Shown piece by piece: positions 40,603 to 51,050 of a stretch of 64,000 bases of DNA. Each line of letters starts with the position of its first letter. Positions within the stretch are counted from its first letter, which is position 1. This DNA is from CATQHP01 sp965214915 (lineage in GTDB: Bacteria; Acidobacteriota; Terriglobia; Bryobacterales; UBA6623). Below the pieces are notes generated by a model. That model made no database searches. It saw only the letters and a list, made by a program, of their open reading frames with translations, and was not told where the DNA came from. The position numbers were made by a program, and so were the translations under genes. Location of the stretch: assembly GCA_965214915.1 (NCBI GenBank), contig CBDCCP010000003.1, forward strand, positions 620,001 through 684,000, read 5' to 3'.

Positions 40603-41865
40603 ATGAACGCCGAGATCATTGCCGTCGGTTCCGAGTTGCTCACGCCGCTGCGCCTCGATACCAACTCGCTGTACCTCACGCGGAAACTCGGCGAACGGGG
40701 CATAGAAGTCGTGCGCAAGTCGGTTGTCGGCGACGACCATGAGCGGCTGACCTCTGAAATTCGGCGCGCGCGCGAAGCCGTGGAAGTGGTTGTCCTGAGC
40801 GGCGGCCTCGGCCCCACGCTCGACGACCTGACCCGCGACGCGGCCGCAGCCGCGCTCGGATGCGAGCTGGAATTTCACGACTCGATCGCCGCGGACATCG
40901 CCGAACGCTTCCGCCGCTTCAACCGCGTGCCGGCCGAGGTCAACAAGCGCCAAGCCTATGTCCTGACCGGCGCCGAAATCCTCGAAAACCCGAACGGGAC
41001 CGCGCCGGGCCAATGGTTCGAAGACCCAAGCGGCATCCTCATCCTGTTGCCGGGACCGCCCCGCGAGCTCAAGCCGCTCTTCGAGAAATCCTGCCTGCCG
41101 CGCTTCGACCGCCGCGAATCGCCTTTCCGTTACTTCACGCACTCGATGCGGGTGGCGGGCATCGGCGAATCCGACGTCGACCAACGCATCGGCCCCATTT
41201 ACTCCGCCGAGCATCGAGTGGCCACGACCATCCTCTCCGCCCCGGGCGATATTCAAATCCATCTACGCGCCCGGGCGCGCACCGAAACCGAAGCGCGCGT
41301 CATCGCCGAGAGTCTGGGGACGAAGATCCAAGACGAGTTAGGCCATGCCGTTTACACCTTGGTCGATGAACCGTTGGAGGCGGTAGTCGCCGGGCTGCTG
41401 CGCGCAAAGGGACTGAAGCTCGCCGCAGCGGAAAGCTGCACGGGCGGGCTGCTCGCCGGAAAAATCACCGATGTCCCCGGCAGCTCGGAATTCTTCGCCG
41501 GGAGCTTGGTCAGCTACAGCGAGAACGCCAAAATCGACTGGCTCGGCGTCGACGCCGCGATCCTCGCAACACACGGAGCGGTCAGCGAGCAGGCGGCCGC
41601 GGCCATGGCGCAAGCCGCCCGCTCCCGCGCTGCAGAGGCGCTGGGCAGCCCCGCCATCGGCGTCTCGACCACGGGAATCGCCGGCCCCGGAGGCGCCACG
41701 GAAGAAAACCCGGTGGGCACGGTCTATTTCGGCATCGCCGACGACAACGGCGTCGCCGTCAAACGCAGGCAACTCGGCGGAGGCAGGAGCCGCGTCCGCA
41801 CGCTGGCCGTGCATACGAGCCTCGAGCTCATCCGCCGCCGGGTGCTCGGTCTGTGGGCCGCCTGA
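40603..41865 (+). CDS. cinA: CinA family nicotinamide-nucleotide amidase
   Basis: A 420-residue two-domain CinA. The N-terminal MoCF/COG1058 domain (residues 4-170) shows IAVGSELLTPLRLDTNSLYL and VVLSGGLGPTLDDLTRDAA. The C-terminal amidase domain (about 258-415) carries LAAAESCTGGLLAGKITDVP and VSTTGIAGPGGATEENPVGT. It recycles pyridine nucleotides by deamidating nicotinamide mononucleotide, and the N-terminal domain may have ADP-ribose pyrophosphatase activity. Both domains appear intact. Confidence 0.95.
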   Translation: MNAEIIAVGSELLTPLRLDTNSLYLTRKLGERGIEVVRKSVVGDDHERLTSEIRRAREAVEVVVLSGGLGPTLDDLTRDAAAAALGCELEFHDSIAADIAERFRRFNRVPAEVNKRQAYVLTGAEILENPNGTAPGQWFEDPSGILILLPGPPRELKPLFEKSCLPRFDRRESPFRYFTHSMRVAGIGESDVDQRIGPIYSAEHRVATTILSAPGDIQIHLRARARTETEARVIAESLGTKIQDELGHAVYTLVDEPLEAVVAGLLRAKGLKLAAAESCTGGLLAGKITDVPGSSEFFAGSLVSYSENAKIDWLGVDAAILATHGAVSEQAAAAMAQAARSRAAEALGSPAIGVSTTGIAGPGGATEENPVGTVYFGIADDNGVAVKRRQLGGGRSRVRTLAVHTSLELIRRRVLGLWAA

Positions 41866-41870
41866 CGGCT

Positions 41871-42401
41871 TCAACTTGCACTCTTCGCCGAACGTCTCTC
41901 GGCCAGAATCCCGCGCAGGAGCTTGATGCCCCGTTCGTCGAAGCAGCGCTTGGGCAAGACGTACTGTTCCTGAGGCGAAGGACAGAGCAGAAAGCTCCGC
42001 CCCGTTTCCACGGCGTCCCACAAATCGTCCCAGGCCAGCCAACCGCTGCGCCCGCCGGCAGTCGCTTCCATCCCGCTCGGGCAAACGTGGTAGCGCAGCC
42101 GCAACGGCTGCCCGCCCCGCGAACGGAAATCCATCTGCGTCAAGCGCGCAACGAACCCGACCGCGAGCAAGGCCGCGGCGGCCGGTACGGTGAAAATCCA
42201 CGTCAGCCGATAGGCCCCCGTCAGCCAAATTGCCGCCGCGGCCAACGCGCAAACAACGGCGCAGGCGATCAGCCCGACCCGGCTTCGCCTGAGAAAAAGC
42301 GCCATCGCGGCCAGGAACGCGTCGGCGAAACTCACCGTCGCGTCGACATCGAGAGTTTCCGCTGCCGTTGCGCTCAACGAAGACCGGGGTAAGGTTGCCA
42401 T
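41871..42401 (-). CDS. YcxB-like membrane protein
   Basis: A 176-residue protein with two adjacent transmembrane segments (GLIACAVVCALAAAAIWLTG and FTVPAAAALLAVGFVARL). These are followed by a soluble C-terminal domain with HVCPSGMEATAGGRSGWLAW and DLWDAVETGRSFLLCPSP. The layout matches the YcxB-like family, whose function is unknown. The ATG at 42401 overlaps the TGA of a truncated nuclease frame upstream (TGATG), so translation may be coupled to that relic. It converges on cinA with a five-base gap. Confidence 0.65.
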   Translation of the reverse strand: MATLPRSSLSATAAETLDVDATVSFADAFLAAMALFLRRSRVGLIACAVVCALAAAAIWLTGAYRLTWIFTVPAAAALLAVGFVARLTQMDFRSRGGQPLRLRYHVCPSGMEATAGGRSGWLAWDDLWDAVETGRSFLLCPSPQEQYVLPKRCFDERGIKLLRGILAERRSAKSAS

Positions 42402-42526
42402 CAAGTCGAAATTGCGGCCGGCGGCCGGCCGGCTTCCTGCAGCGGCGCAACGTCGGCATCCATCTGCAGCAACTGCCGCCAGGGCTGCTTGTGCTTGGCG
42501 ATGTTCCAACTCACGACCTTAATCAT
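42401..42526 (-). pseudogene. Truncated endonuclease/exonuclease/phosphatase family gene (5' end)
   Basis: After a good ribosome site (AGAAGGA) an ATG at 42526 opens MIKVVSWNIAKHKQPWRQLL followed by QMDADVAPLQEAGRP. This is the typical start of EEP-family nucleases (SWNI and LQE are metal-site motifs). The frame stops after 41 codons at the YcxB-like start. The rest of the nuclease is missing. The initiation signals are intact, so a short peptide may still be made. Confidence 0.65.
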
Positions 42527-42638
42527 CGGATCGTCCTTCTAATGGGGCCTGTAACTCGCCGCAGCGTTCCAGTAGTACCACAGCTCGACTCGACCCAAAA
42601 AATTGACCGTTTATCGCAAATCATGTGTCCGCGCACGG

Positions 42639-43775
42639 TTAGCGAAAGCGGAAGCTGACTCTCACTTGGGCGGGAACGTGTACCGGCTCGCCATCCGCGG
42701 CGGCCGACTCGAACCGCCATTTGCGAACGGCGCGTACGGCGTTCCACGAAAGGCCGTAGGGCAGAGGCTGCATCACCTTGACATCGTGCGCCCGCCCGTC
42801 CGGCCGAACTTCGATCGACAAAACGACTTCCCCCTGCACCTTGGCCGCGACCGCGCCAGGCGTGTACTTGGGTTCCGTTTTCTTGACCAACCGCGGCGAG
42901 ACATAGTTGCGCAAACGCCGCCTGGGCTTCCTTTTCGCCCCGGGCGCGCCGGCGGGCAGCCGCCAACCCCTGATTTGGGCGCTCAACACGCGCGCTTTCG
43001 CGTCGTTGCCCTCCGTGCGCAGAACGCCCGCATACAAGAAGCCGGCCCTGCGCCAAGCTGCGGCCAACTCCGCGCCGGGCGGCATTGCGCCCCCCTGCAT
43101 ACGTTCCCGCGCATGACGCACGATCGGCTGCAAGATCTCCTTGCTCCGCCAACGGCGGTGGTGGATGCGGTAGCTTTCGGCCAGATTGCAGGACGCATCG
43201 ACGTACCGCGCGTCATCCAGGTTCCCGGACTCGGCAAGCGCCGCCCCCGCCGCTTCGAGCAGCGCCGCGCCGCTCGCCTGCATATCCACGGCGAGATGGA
43301 ATTCGCCCATTTTGACCAGCACGTCGCCGCGTTCCGCAGGCGGCAGGCCGGCCAGCCTTTCTTGAACTGCATCGAGCGTTTCCATGGCGTCGTCGAGCCT
43401 CGCCCGCGCTGCCTGAATATCCGCCAGCAACAGGCGCGCCGACGCTTCCTCGAGAGCCGCGGCCGCACGGTCTCGAGCGAACCGCGCGGCGCACTCGCCG
43501 GCGCTCTTTTGCGCCCCGCCGAGATCGCCCGCAACCGCTTGTGTCACGGTGAGACGCTCGCACGCTGTCCAGATTTTCGCCGGACCCAGGCCGCCGGAAA
43601 CCGCGGCGTCGTATGCTTCTCGGAACAGCGCCTTGGCGTTCTTGTAGTCCGCGCCGTCCTCGGCTTCCGCCGCTCGTTCGACGAGCGCCTGCCACGCGGC
43701 AAGCGCATCGGCCGCAGCGGCTCCCTGCAAAAACGGCAGGATCAAAAACGCCAAGCTGCGACCGAGCGAAGGCAA
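42639..43775 (-). CDS. TonB C-terminal domain protein with helical repeat region
   Basis: A 378-residue exported protein. A signal peptide (MPSLGRSLAFLILPFLQGAAA) leads into TPR-like helices (residues 30-270). The C-terminal TonB domain begins about residue 300 with VSPRLVKKTEPKYTPGAVAA and GEVVLSIEVRPDGRAHDVKV, then SWNAVRAVRKWRFE. It lacks the N-terminal membrane anchor of true TonB, so it is an acidobacterial-style periplasmic TonB-like protein. The partner receptor is unknown. It follows the OmpA-type gene on the same strand. Confidence 0.8.
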   Translation of the reverse strand: MPSLGRSLAFLILPFLQGAAAADALAAWQALVERAAEAEDGADYKNAKALFREAYDAAVSGGLGPAKIWTACERLTVTQAVAGDLGGAQKSAGECAARFARDRAAAALEEASARLLLADIQAARARLDDAMETLDAVQERLAGLPPAERGDVLVKMGEFHLAVDMQASGAALLEAAGAALAESGNLDDARYVDASCNLAESYRIHHRRWRSKEILQPIVRHARERMQGGAMPPGAELAAAWRRAGFLYAGVLRTEGNDAKARVLSAQIRGWRLPAGAPGAKRKPRRRLRNYVSPRLVKKTEPKYTPGAVAAKVQGEVVLSIEVRPDGRAHDVKVMQPLPYGLSWNAVRAVRKWRFESAAADGEPVHVPAQVRVSFRFR

Positions 43776-43792
43776 TACCCCCGCATGTTATC

Positions 43793-44596
43793 TCACCGCT
43801 CGACCGCCGGCAGGCCGTTCGGTCCGCCCACAGCGCCCCGGTATTCGACCACCGTATCGACGACGCCGACCTCGACGCGGCGGTTGCGCTTGCGCGCTTC
43901 CCGCGAAGCCCCTTTCATCCGCGGGCTCGACTGCCCGAACCCCTTGGCGTCGATGATCTCGCCCGGAATCCCGGCCGCAGCCAGATAATCCTTCACCGCG
44001 TTCGCCCGCCGCTCGGAAAGCCGCTGATTGTACGCCGCGGAGCCCTGATCGTCGGTGTGTCCGTAAACGTATAGTTTGTAGCCGTAAGAAACCAACAGCA
44101 CGCCGGCGATGCGGCTCAGAATCTCGCGGTTCGCCGGGCTCAGATCGGCCTTGTCGAAGTCGAATAGAAAAGAGTCCTCGCCCAGGTTGACAACCACGCC
44201 CATCGGCGTTCGCTCGGTCTCGGCGATGCGGCCCAGGGCATCGTGCAGGGCATCGAGCTCGGAATCGCGCCGCTTGCGCATCTCCTCGGCCACGCGCTGC
44301 TGGCGCTCGGCTTCTTCTATCGCCAGCGAAGTCTCGCGGCGCGATTGCTCGGCTTCGGAAAGCGCCATTTCGCGCTCGAGCTCCGCCTGCTTGGCGGCGG
44401 CGGCGGACAGCGCGGCGCGGCCGGCTTCGTCGCGAACCCGCGCCTGCAAGCTCGCCTCGCGCTGCCGGGAAGCGGCCAACTCGGCATCCAGCCGTTCCGT
44501 GTGCCGCCACAGCCGCCAAGTGACAAAGCAAACCACGAGCAGCAACGGCAGAAAGACATAAAGAGCAATGCGCTCGGCTCGACGCCCCTCGAACAT
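43793..44596 (-). CDS. OmpA family peptidoglycan-binding lipidless membrane protein
   Basis: A 267-residue protein. An N-terminal membrane anchor (ALYVFLPLLLVVCFVTW) is followed by a long coiled coil rich in Glu/Arg/Ala (residues 30-125) and an OmpA C-terminal domain (from about 135). The key peptidoglycan-binding residues are in LYVYGHTDDQGSAAYNQRLS, then ERRANAVKDYLAAAGI and the arginine in RKRNRRVEV. Anchored coiled-coil OmpA proteins tether the envelope to the cell wall. It is followed by the TonB-like gene. Confidence 0.9.
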   Translation of the reverse strand: MFEGRRAERIALYVFLPLLLVVCFVTWRLWRHTERLDAELAASRQREASLQARVRDEAGRAALSAAAAKQAELEREMALSEAEQSRRETSLAIEEAERQQRVAEEMRKRRDSELDALHDALGRIAETERTPMGVVVNLGEDSFLFDFDKADLSPANREILSRIAGVLLVSYGYKLYVYGHTDDQGSAAYNQRLSERRANAVKDYLAAAGIPGEIIDAKGFGQSSPRMKGASREARKRNRRVEVGVVDTVVEYRGAVGGPNGLPAVER

Positions 44597-44636
44597 GCGT
44601 CATTCATTCTCGCAGACGCCGGGCAAGGAGACGCGT

Positions 44637-44668
44637 ACGCGTCTTGTCCAATATAAGATAAGCCGAAC
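44637..44668. repeat. Solo copy of the IS-end-like sequence
   Basis: ACGCGTCTTGTCCAATATAA followed by GATAAGCCGAAC matches 35256-35290 (about four differences in 31) and the left end of the insertion sequence. No transposase is attached, so it may be an IS scar. Confidence 0.55.
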
Positions 44669-44759
44669 CCCGCCCTGTGATTCCCCTGCGCACTCTCGCT
44701 GCGTTGTCGGCGCGGGCCCATTAAAATCCTGGTAAGCTAGGTCCAGATTCCAAAGGTTT

Positions 44760-44836
44760 GGGCGCGTAGCTCAGTTGGTTAGAGCGCCTGCTTCACACGC
44801 AGGAGGTCCCCAGTTCGAGTCTGGGCGCGCCCACCA
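44760..44836 (+). tRNA. tRNA-Val (anticodon CAC)
   Basis: Acceptor GGGCGCG pairs with CGCGCCC, with discriminator A and an encoded CCA. The D-arm is GCTCAGTTGGTTAGAGC. The anticodon stem CCTGC/GCAGG holds TTCACAC with anticodon CAC. The T-arm is CCCAGTTCGAGTCTGGG. It is 77 nt with CCA. It lies 360 bases before the distal end of the CRISPR array. Confidence 0.95.
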
Positions 44837-45197
44837 CGCTCCCAAGCCCTCGTTAATGGACAAAGCTGCCGGTCTATCAGGGCATTGCGTCCGGCAGTGA
44901 GCGTGGAAGGATGCGGCCGGTAGGGCATTGCTTGGAGTTTGCCGCAGTGTAGTGTGTCCGCTGGGGAAAAGCGCTCTCCCCCGCAGCCTGCAAATAGCCG
45001 GCTGCAACGTCTGGAATTACCCTCTTCCAGTTACCATTTTCCGCGATTTTTAAATCTCTATTTCTTGCAAACTCTATAACAAAATTCTGCCTATAATTTT
45101 TCTTAAAACAACTTTATTCCTAATCAACCATGATTTTTTATCTTTTAATAATATGGATAAAAATCGAATATTTTAGGTAATCTTGGTGTTTTTCCAT
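44837..45197. other. Gene-free gap; strongly AT-rich beyond the array's distal end
   Basis: No credible gene is present. From about 45015 to 45197 the sequence turns markedly AT-rich (runs such as TTTTTATCTTTTAATAATAT), in contrast to the whole window. It directly abuts the leader-distal, degenerate repeat. It could be a terminator region for the array transcript, an old leader, or foreign DNA. No stable hairpin with a T-run was evident. Confidence 0.6.
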
Positions 45198-48100
45198 GCT
45201 TCAATGGGGCCGAGGTCTTTAGACCCCGGAAATGGGTCGAGTAGTGCAGGACCAACAAGGACAGTAATGCTTCAATGGGGCCGGGGTCTTTAGACCCCGG
45301 AAATGCCTGATCGAGCTGATCGGCGATCCGCACGACCGACAGCTTCAATGGGGCCGGGGTCTTTAGACCCCGGAAATGACGCTGAGCTCGTCGAGGGCGG
45401 CTGCGACAAACGGCTTCAATGGGGCCGGGGTCTTTAGACCCCGGAAATTCGACCCTCGCTTCGTGGGTCGGACGCATGGAACGGGCTTCAATGGGGCCGG
45501 GGTCTTTAGACCCCGGAAATCGCGGTATTTTTGCGCAAAAAATACCGCTACGGCGTCGCTTCAATGGGGCCGGGGTCTTTAGACCCCGGAAATGTTTTTT
45601 GCCCATCGCCACTATTATTATCATGTCAGCTTCAATGGGGCCGGGGTCTTTAGACCCCGGAAATCTCATGATGTCGCCGCAGCTCAAAGATCATGACATG
45701 CTTCAATGGGGCCGGGGTCTTTAGACCCCGGAAATGCCTCAAAGAGCTGAGGCAGAAAATCGAGACGGAACTGGCTTCAATGGGGCCGGGGTCTTTAGAC
45801 CCCGGAAATACGAAATGGTCTACCAATTAGGCCTCACAGGAACCCGGGCTTCAATGGGGCCGGGGTCTTTAGACCCCGGAAATGTTCTCCCGTTCCGCGC
45901 CCGAGTCCAAGCCGGCGCCGCTTCAATGGGGCCGGGGTCTTTAGACCCCGGAAATGTGCCTTCCGCAAGGCGCGCAAGGCAGCGCGGGCGCCGCTTCAAT
46001 GGGGCCGGGGTCTTTAGACCCCGGAAATATCCACCGTGATGCCGTCGGCCGAGCCGATAGAATCGCTTCAATGGGGCCGGGGTCTTTAGACCCCGGAAAT
46101 GCTCAGGTGCGGCAGGTGCTGCCGGATAGTCCCAGTGCTTCAATGGGGCCGGGGTCTTTAGACCCCGGAAATAAAGCTCAGCAGAAAAAGTGCGCCAAGC
46201 AACTGGCAGCTTCAATGGGGCCGGGGTCTTTAGACCCCGGAAATGTCGGCCTCTCTCAAGAGGTTACCACGAAAAAAAAATGCTTCAATGGGGCCGGGGT
46301 CTTTAGACCCCGGAAATGCCGCCGCGAAAAGCCGGCCAAAAAAGTGCGCCAAGGCTTCAATGGGGCCGGGGTCTTTAGACCCCGGAAATGCGCGGCCGCG
46401 CGCACAAATGGAAAAATTCTTCGGCGCTTCAATGGGGCCGGGGTCTTTAGACCCCGGAAATGCGGATCGACGCCGAAACGGCCCCCTGAGCCGCCGCGCT
46501 TCAATGGGGCCGGGGTCTTTAGACCCCGGAAATGCCTCAACCCCGAGTTCGTCCATCGCTGCCGCGACGCTTCAATGGGGCCGGGGTCTTTAGACCCCGG
46601 AAATGTTCGCCGCCGCCACCGAAGCGGCGCGCCGCACCGACGCTTCAATGGGGCCGGGGTCTTTAGACCCCGGAAATGGCTGTCCCGACGGCACGTAACG
46701 ATCCTGCAAATACGGCTTCAATGGGGCCGGGGTCTTTAGACCCCGGAAATGCGGATGCAGTCCATCATCGCAGGCGTCGAACCTGCGGCTTCAATGGGGC
46801 CGGGGTCTTTAGACCCCGGAAATCGGCGCCGCACCGGCGCCTGGGACGACCAGATGAGAGCTTCAATGGGGCCGGGGTCTTTAGACCCCGGAAATTGTCT
46901 CCAATTCTGCTCATTCGGCAGAAAAAGAAGAAAGCTTCAATGGGGCCGGGGTCTTTAGACCCCGGAAATGCAGCCTTCGACGATCTCGTCGTGGGTCGGC
47001 CGGATCGCTTCAATGGGGCCGGGGTCTTTAGACCCCGGAAATGGTTGTTACGCCTCCGATAATGTAGGCACTACCGGGCTTCAATGGGGCCGGGGTCTTT
47101 AGACCCCGGAAATCCGCGCCGTCAGTCGGTCGACTGGGTGCAGGGTATGCTTCAATGGGGCCGGGGTCTTTAGACCCCGGAAATGCCACGGCAGACATCG
47201 CCCGATGGTATTGGTTGCACGCTTCAATGGGGCCGGGGTCTTTAGACCCCGGAAATAACGCGGACCTCTACTGCGACCGCCGACAAAAGGATGCTTCAAT
47301 GGGGCCGGGGTCTTTAGACCCCGGAAATGCCCTGGGCGCCACCGGCACAGCGGCAAATTCGCTGCTTCAATGGGGCCGGGGTCTTTAGACCCCGGAAATC
47401 TCGAGGACAAGGCCCGCGGTCTCATGATGTCGCAGGCTTCAATGGGGCCGGGGTCTTTAGACCCCGGAAATTCACTCGATGAGTTGCCCATCGTCGAGTG
47501 CGAAGACGGCTTCAATGGGGCCGGGGTCTTTAGACCCCGGAAATCGCCCGCAGGGACGTAGTGGTTTTCGAGATAGCCGACGCTTCAATGGGGCCGGGGT
47601 CTTTAGACCCCGGAAATGTCCCGACGGAACGTACTTGGTCTGCAAGTACGTAACGCTTCAATGGGGCCGGGGTCTTTAGACCCCGGAAATGCGCCGCCAT
47701 GCATTCCTTTCCTGCGTAGTCATAGTGCTTCAATGGGGCCGGGGTCTTTAGACCCCGGAAATTCCCTGGGCGCCGTGGTGCTCGCCGCGGCGGCGCCCGC
47801 TTCAATGGGGCCGGGGTCTTTAGACCCCGGAAATCTCTCGACAGAGAATTTCAATGTTGGTCGGGTCGTGCTTCAATGGGGCCGGGGTCTTTAGACCCCG
47901 GAAATGTCCGCTGGGAACGTACTTGGTCTGCAAGTACGTAACGCTTCAATGGGGCCGGGGTCTTTAGACCCCGGAAATGCCGCGGCCTCATCTCGGGCGC
48001 GCCCTTCCGCAAGGCTTCAATGGGGCCGGGGTCTTTAGACCCCGGAAATGCAGCGGGCATCTACCGCACCGCCGACAAAAAGGATGCTTCAATGGGGCCG

Positions 48101-50949
48101 GGGTCTTTAGACCCCGGAAATGCCGCGGCGTCCGATCGGGCGCTTTCTTAACACTTGTGCTTCAATGGGGCCGGGGTCTTTAGACCCCGGAAATCAACAC
48201 CGGCGCGGGCTTTTTTTGTGCCCCGCCCCGCGCTTCAATGGGGCCGGGGTCTTTAGACCCCGGAAATGCGCCGTCGAGATTGCGGACTTCGTTGACTATC
48301 TCGCTTCAATGGGGCCGGGGTCTTTAGACCCCGGAAATCCCAGGATGCCAGGGTCGCAGGCTGAGGCAGCCGACCCGCTTCAATGGGGCCGGGGTCTTTA
48401 GACCCCGGAAATGTCGGAGGTGCGCTAGAGATGGGCGCTGTGTCCGACGCTTCAATGGGGCCGGGGTCTTTAGACCCCGGAAATGCCGCACGGGCGCGCC
48501 TGAAGGCGCGGAATTCACGCTGCTTCAATGGGGCCGGGGTCTTTAGACCCCGGAAATGACAAACGCAGCGTCTATTGCGACCGTCCGACCAGAGGCTTCA
48601 ATGGGGCCGGGGTCTTTAGACCCCGGAAATCTGGGTACCCAGGATTGCATCGTGCTGACAGTCGGGGCTTCAATGGGGCCGGGGTCTTTAGACCCCGGAA
48701 ATGTCCGCTGGGAATGTACTTGTCCTGCAAATGGGAGACGCTTCAATGGGGCCGGGGTCTTTAGACCCCGGAAATGAGGATATCGTCGCTGACAGCCTTG
48801 GGCGGTATCCGGCTTCAATGGGGCCGGGGTCTTTAGACCCCGGAAATGCGGCCGCCCTCGATGAGCTCGGGGTTGAAAGCTGCGCTTCAATGGGGCCGGG
48901 GTCTTTAGACCCCGGAAATGCTCCGAGACTCGACCTTGCGGGCGGCAATCCTTGCCAGCTTCAATGGGGCCGGGGTCTTTAGACCCCGGAAATATGCGGA
49001 TTCCGCGGCGAACCCAACGAACTCAGCCCAGCTTCAATGGGGCCGGGGTCTTTAGACCCCGGAAATGAGGATGTGGTAGCGGACTCGCTCGGGCGCCTTC
49101 CGGCTTCAATGGGGCCGGGGTCTTTAGACCCCGGAAATAGGCCAAGGCGCCGCCGGTGAGGGGGAAGGAGACATTGCTTCAATGGGGCCGGGGTCTTTAG
49201 ACCCCGGAAATCAGTCCATCATTTCCTCCAGTTCGCAGGCAGAAATAGCTTCAATGGGGCCGGGGTCTTTAGACCCCGGAAATTCCGGCGCCGGCAACCA
49301 TTGCATCCTGGGTACCCAGGCTTCAATGGGGCCGGGGTCTTTAGACCCCGGAAATGAAAGAAGGAGAAGAAATGAAAATGTCGAATGCCATGCTTCAATG
49401 GGGCCGGGGTCTTTAGACCCCGGAAATTCGGAGGCGCTCGCAGCGCGCGCGATGTACTGGCTATGCTTCAATGGGGCCGGGGTCTTTAGACCCCGGAAAT
49501 GTCCGATATGTATCGGATGGCCTGCTGCGCCAGCTTGCTTCAATGGGGCCGGGGTCTTTAGACCCCGGAAATGATGACAGCGGCGAGCGCGAATACGCCG
49601 AGCTCGCCGCTTCAATGGGGCCGGGGTCTTTAGACCCCGGAAATATCGATCAGCAGCAGATCGTCGAGCGCTACGGCGCCGCTTCAATGGGGCCGGGGTC
49701 TTTAGACCCCGGAAATCTGAAGGAATCGACCGATCGCTACGCGCGCGATCAAGCCGCTTCAATGGGGCCGGGGTCTTTAGACCCCGGAAATGATCTACGG
49801 CACTATCGCTGTCCTCCCGTGGGGCCGGGCTTCAATGGGGCCGGGGTCTTTAGACCCCGGAAATAAGTTCAGACGAGTTTCTCCACCGCTGACAAAACCG
49901 CTTCAATGGGGCCGGGGTCTTTAGACCCCGGAAATCCGGCGGAATGCTGGGATTTCGCGACTCACCTCCAGGCTTCAATGGGGCCGGGGTCTTTAGACCC
50001 CGGAAATCCGCCACCGGCACGCCGTACTGCGACCAGATTGCCGCGCTTCAATGGGGCCGGGGTCTTTAGACCCCGGAAATTCCGCGTGATCGGGCGCAGC
50101 TGGTCAAAATTTTCTCGCTTCAATGGGGCCGGGGTCTTTAGACCCCGGAAATTCCGGGCGCCGCCGATCAAGGATTATGAGTATGAGCAGCTTCAATGGG
50201 GCCGGGGTCTTTAGACCCCGGAAATTGGTTTTGGGGGACGCCTTGGGGGGCGCCGTCTTGGGCTTCAATGGGGCCGGGGTCTTTAGACCCCGGAAATGGC
50301 GCTGCGGGCGGGCGCTGCGGGCGCCAATTAGATGGCTTCAATGGGGCCGGGGTCTTTAGACCCCGGAAATCGCCGACTACGATTTTGCGCTGCTCGACGG
50401 ATCCTCGCTTCAATGGGGCCGGGGTCTTTAGACCCCGGAAATCGGACGCAGTCAAAGCCCAGGCCAAAGTCAAGATAGGCTTCAATGGGGCCGGGGTCTT
50501 TAGACCCCGGAAATAAGGTTTTCTCGGCGCTAAAGCCGGGAGGCCTGCGAAGCTTCAATGGGGCCGGGGTCTTTAGACCCCGGAAATGATACGCCGGGAG
50601 GCGGGCGTCTCGATGTAGCCTGGCTTCAATGGGGCCGGGGTCTTTAGACCCCGGAAATGAGGCAGCTGGCTCGGGCCGGCGGCCGGATCTCGGTCGCTTC
50701 AATGGGGCCGGGGTCTTTAGACCCCGGAAATCACGCTCTTGACGACGACGCTGCCGCCGAGGCGGCGCGCTTCAATGGGGCCGGGGTCTTTAGACCCCGG
50801 AAATTCCTGATTGTAGCGGCGATGGCAAACAAGGCGCAATGCTTCAATGGGGCCGGGGTCTTTAGACCCCGGAAATTCGGGTCGATCGGCCGGCCTGGCG
50901 GCAGGATATCGTCGCTTCAATGGGGCCGGGGTCTTTAGACCCCGGAAAT
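45198..50949 (-). CRISPR. CRISPR array, distal part: 80 repeats
   Basis: Eighty 36-bp repeats, plus strand beginning GCTTCAATGGGGCC and ending GACCCCGGAAAT, with 79 spacers mostly of 35-38 bp. The repeat holds an 8-bp hairpin (CCGGGGTC/GACCCCGG). On the minus strand it ends ATTGAAGC, the usual 5' handle of Cas6-type crRNAs, so transcription runs from high to low coordinates. The first copy at 45198 is altered (CCGAGG in the stem), as expected for the leader-distal end. All others looked identical by eye. The array continues beyond an IS21 element as the 54121 array. Confidence 0.98.
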
Positions 50950-51050
50950 GAGGATTTTGCCCGCCTGGTGGCCATTGCTGATCAACGACAATTATTTTTG
51001 CCGGTTGCCGAGGACGCGATCGGCCGGTTCGTGGACCCACCCGGAGTCGT

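Noticed and set aside
44771..45007. A 78-codon minus-strand frame across tRNA-Val
   Set aside because: It overlaps the tRNA antisense and has no homologous motif.
45954..46739. Long open frames with repeated ASMGPGSLDPGN and FNGAGVFRPRK peptides, and similar ones throughout 45.2-57.1 kb
   Set aside because: They are translations of the 36-bp CRISPR repeat in different frames, with no start signals and spacers supplying random residues.
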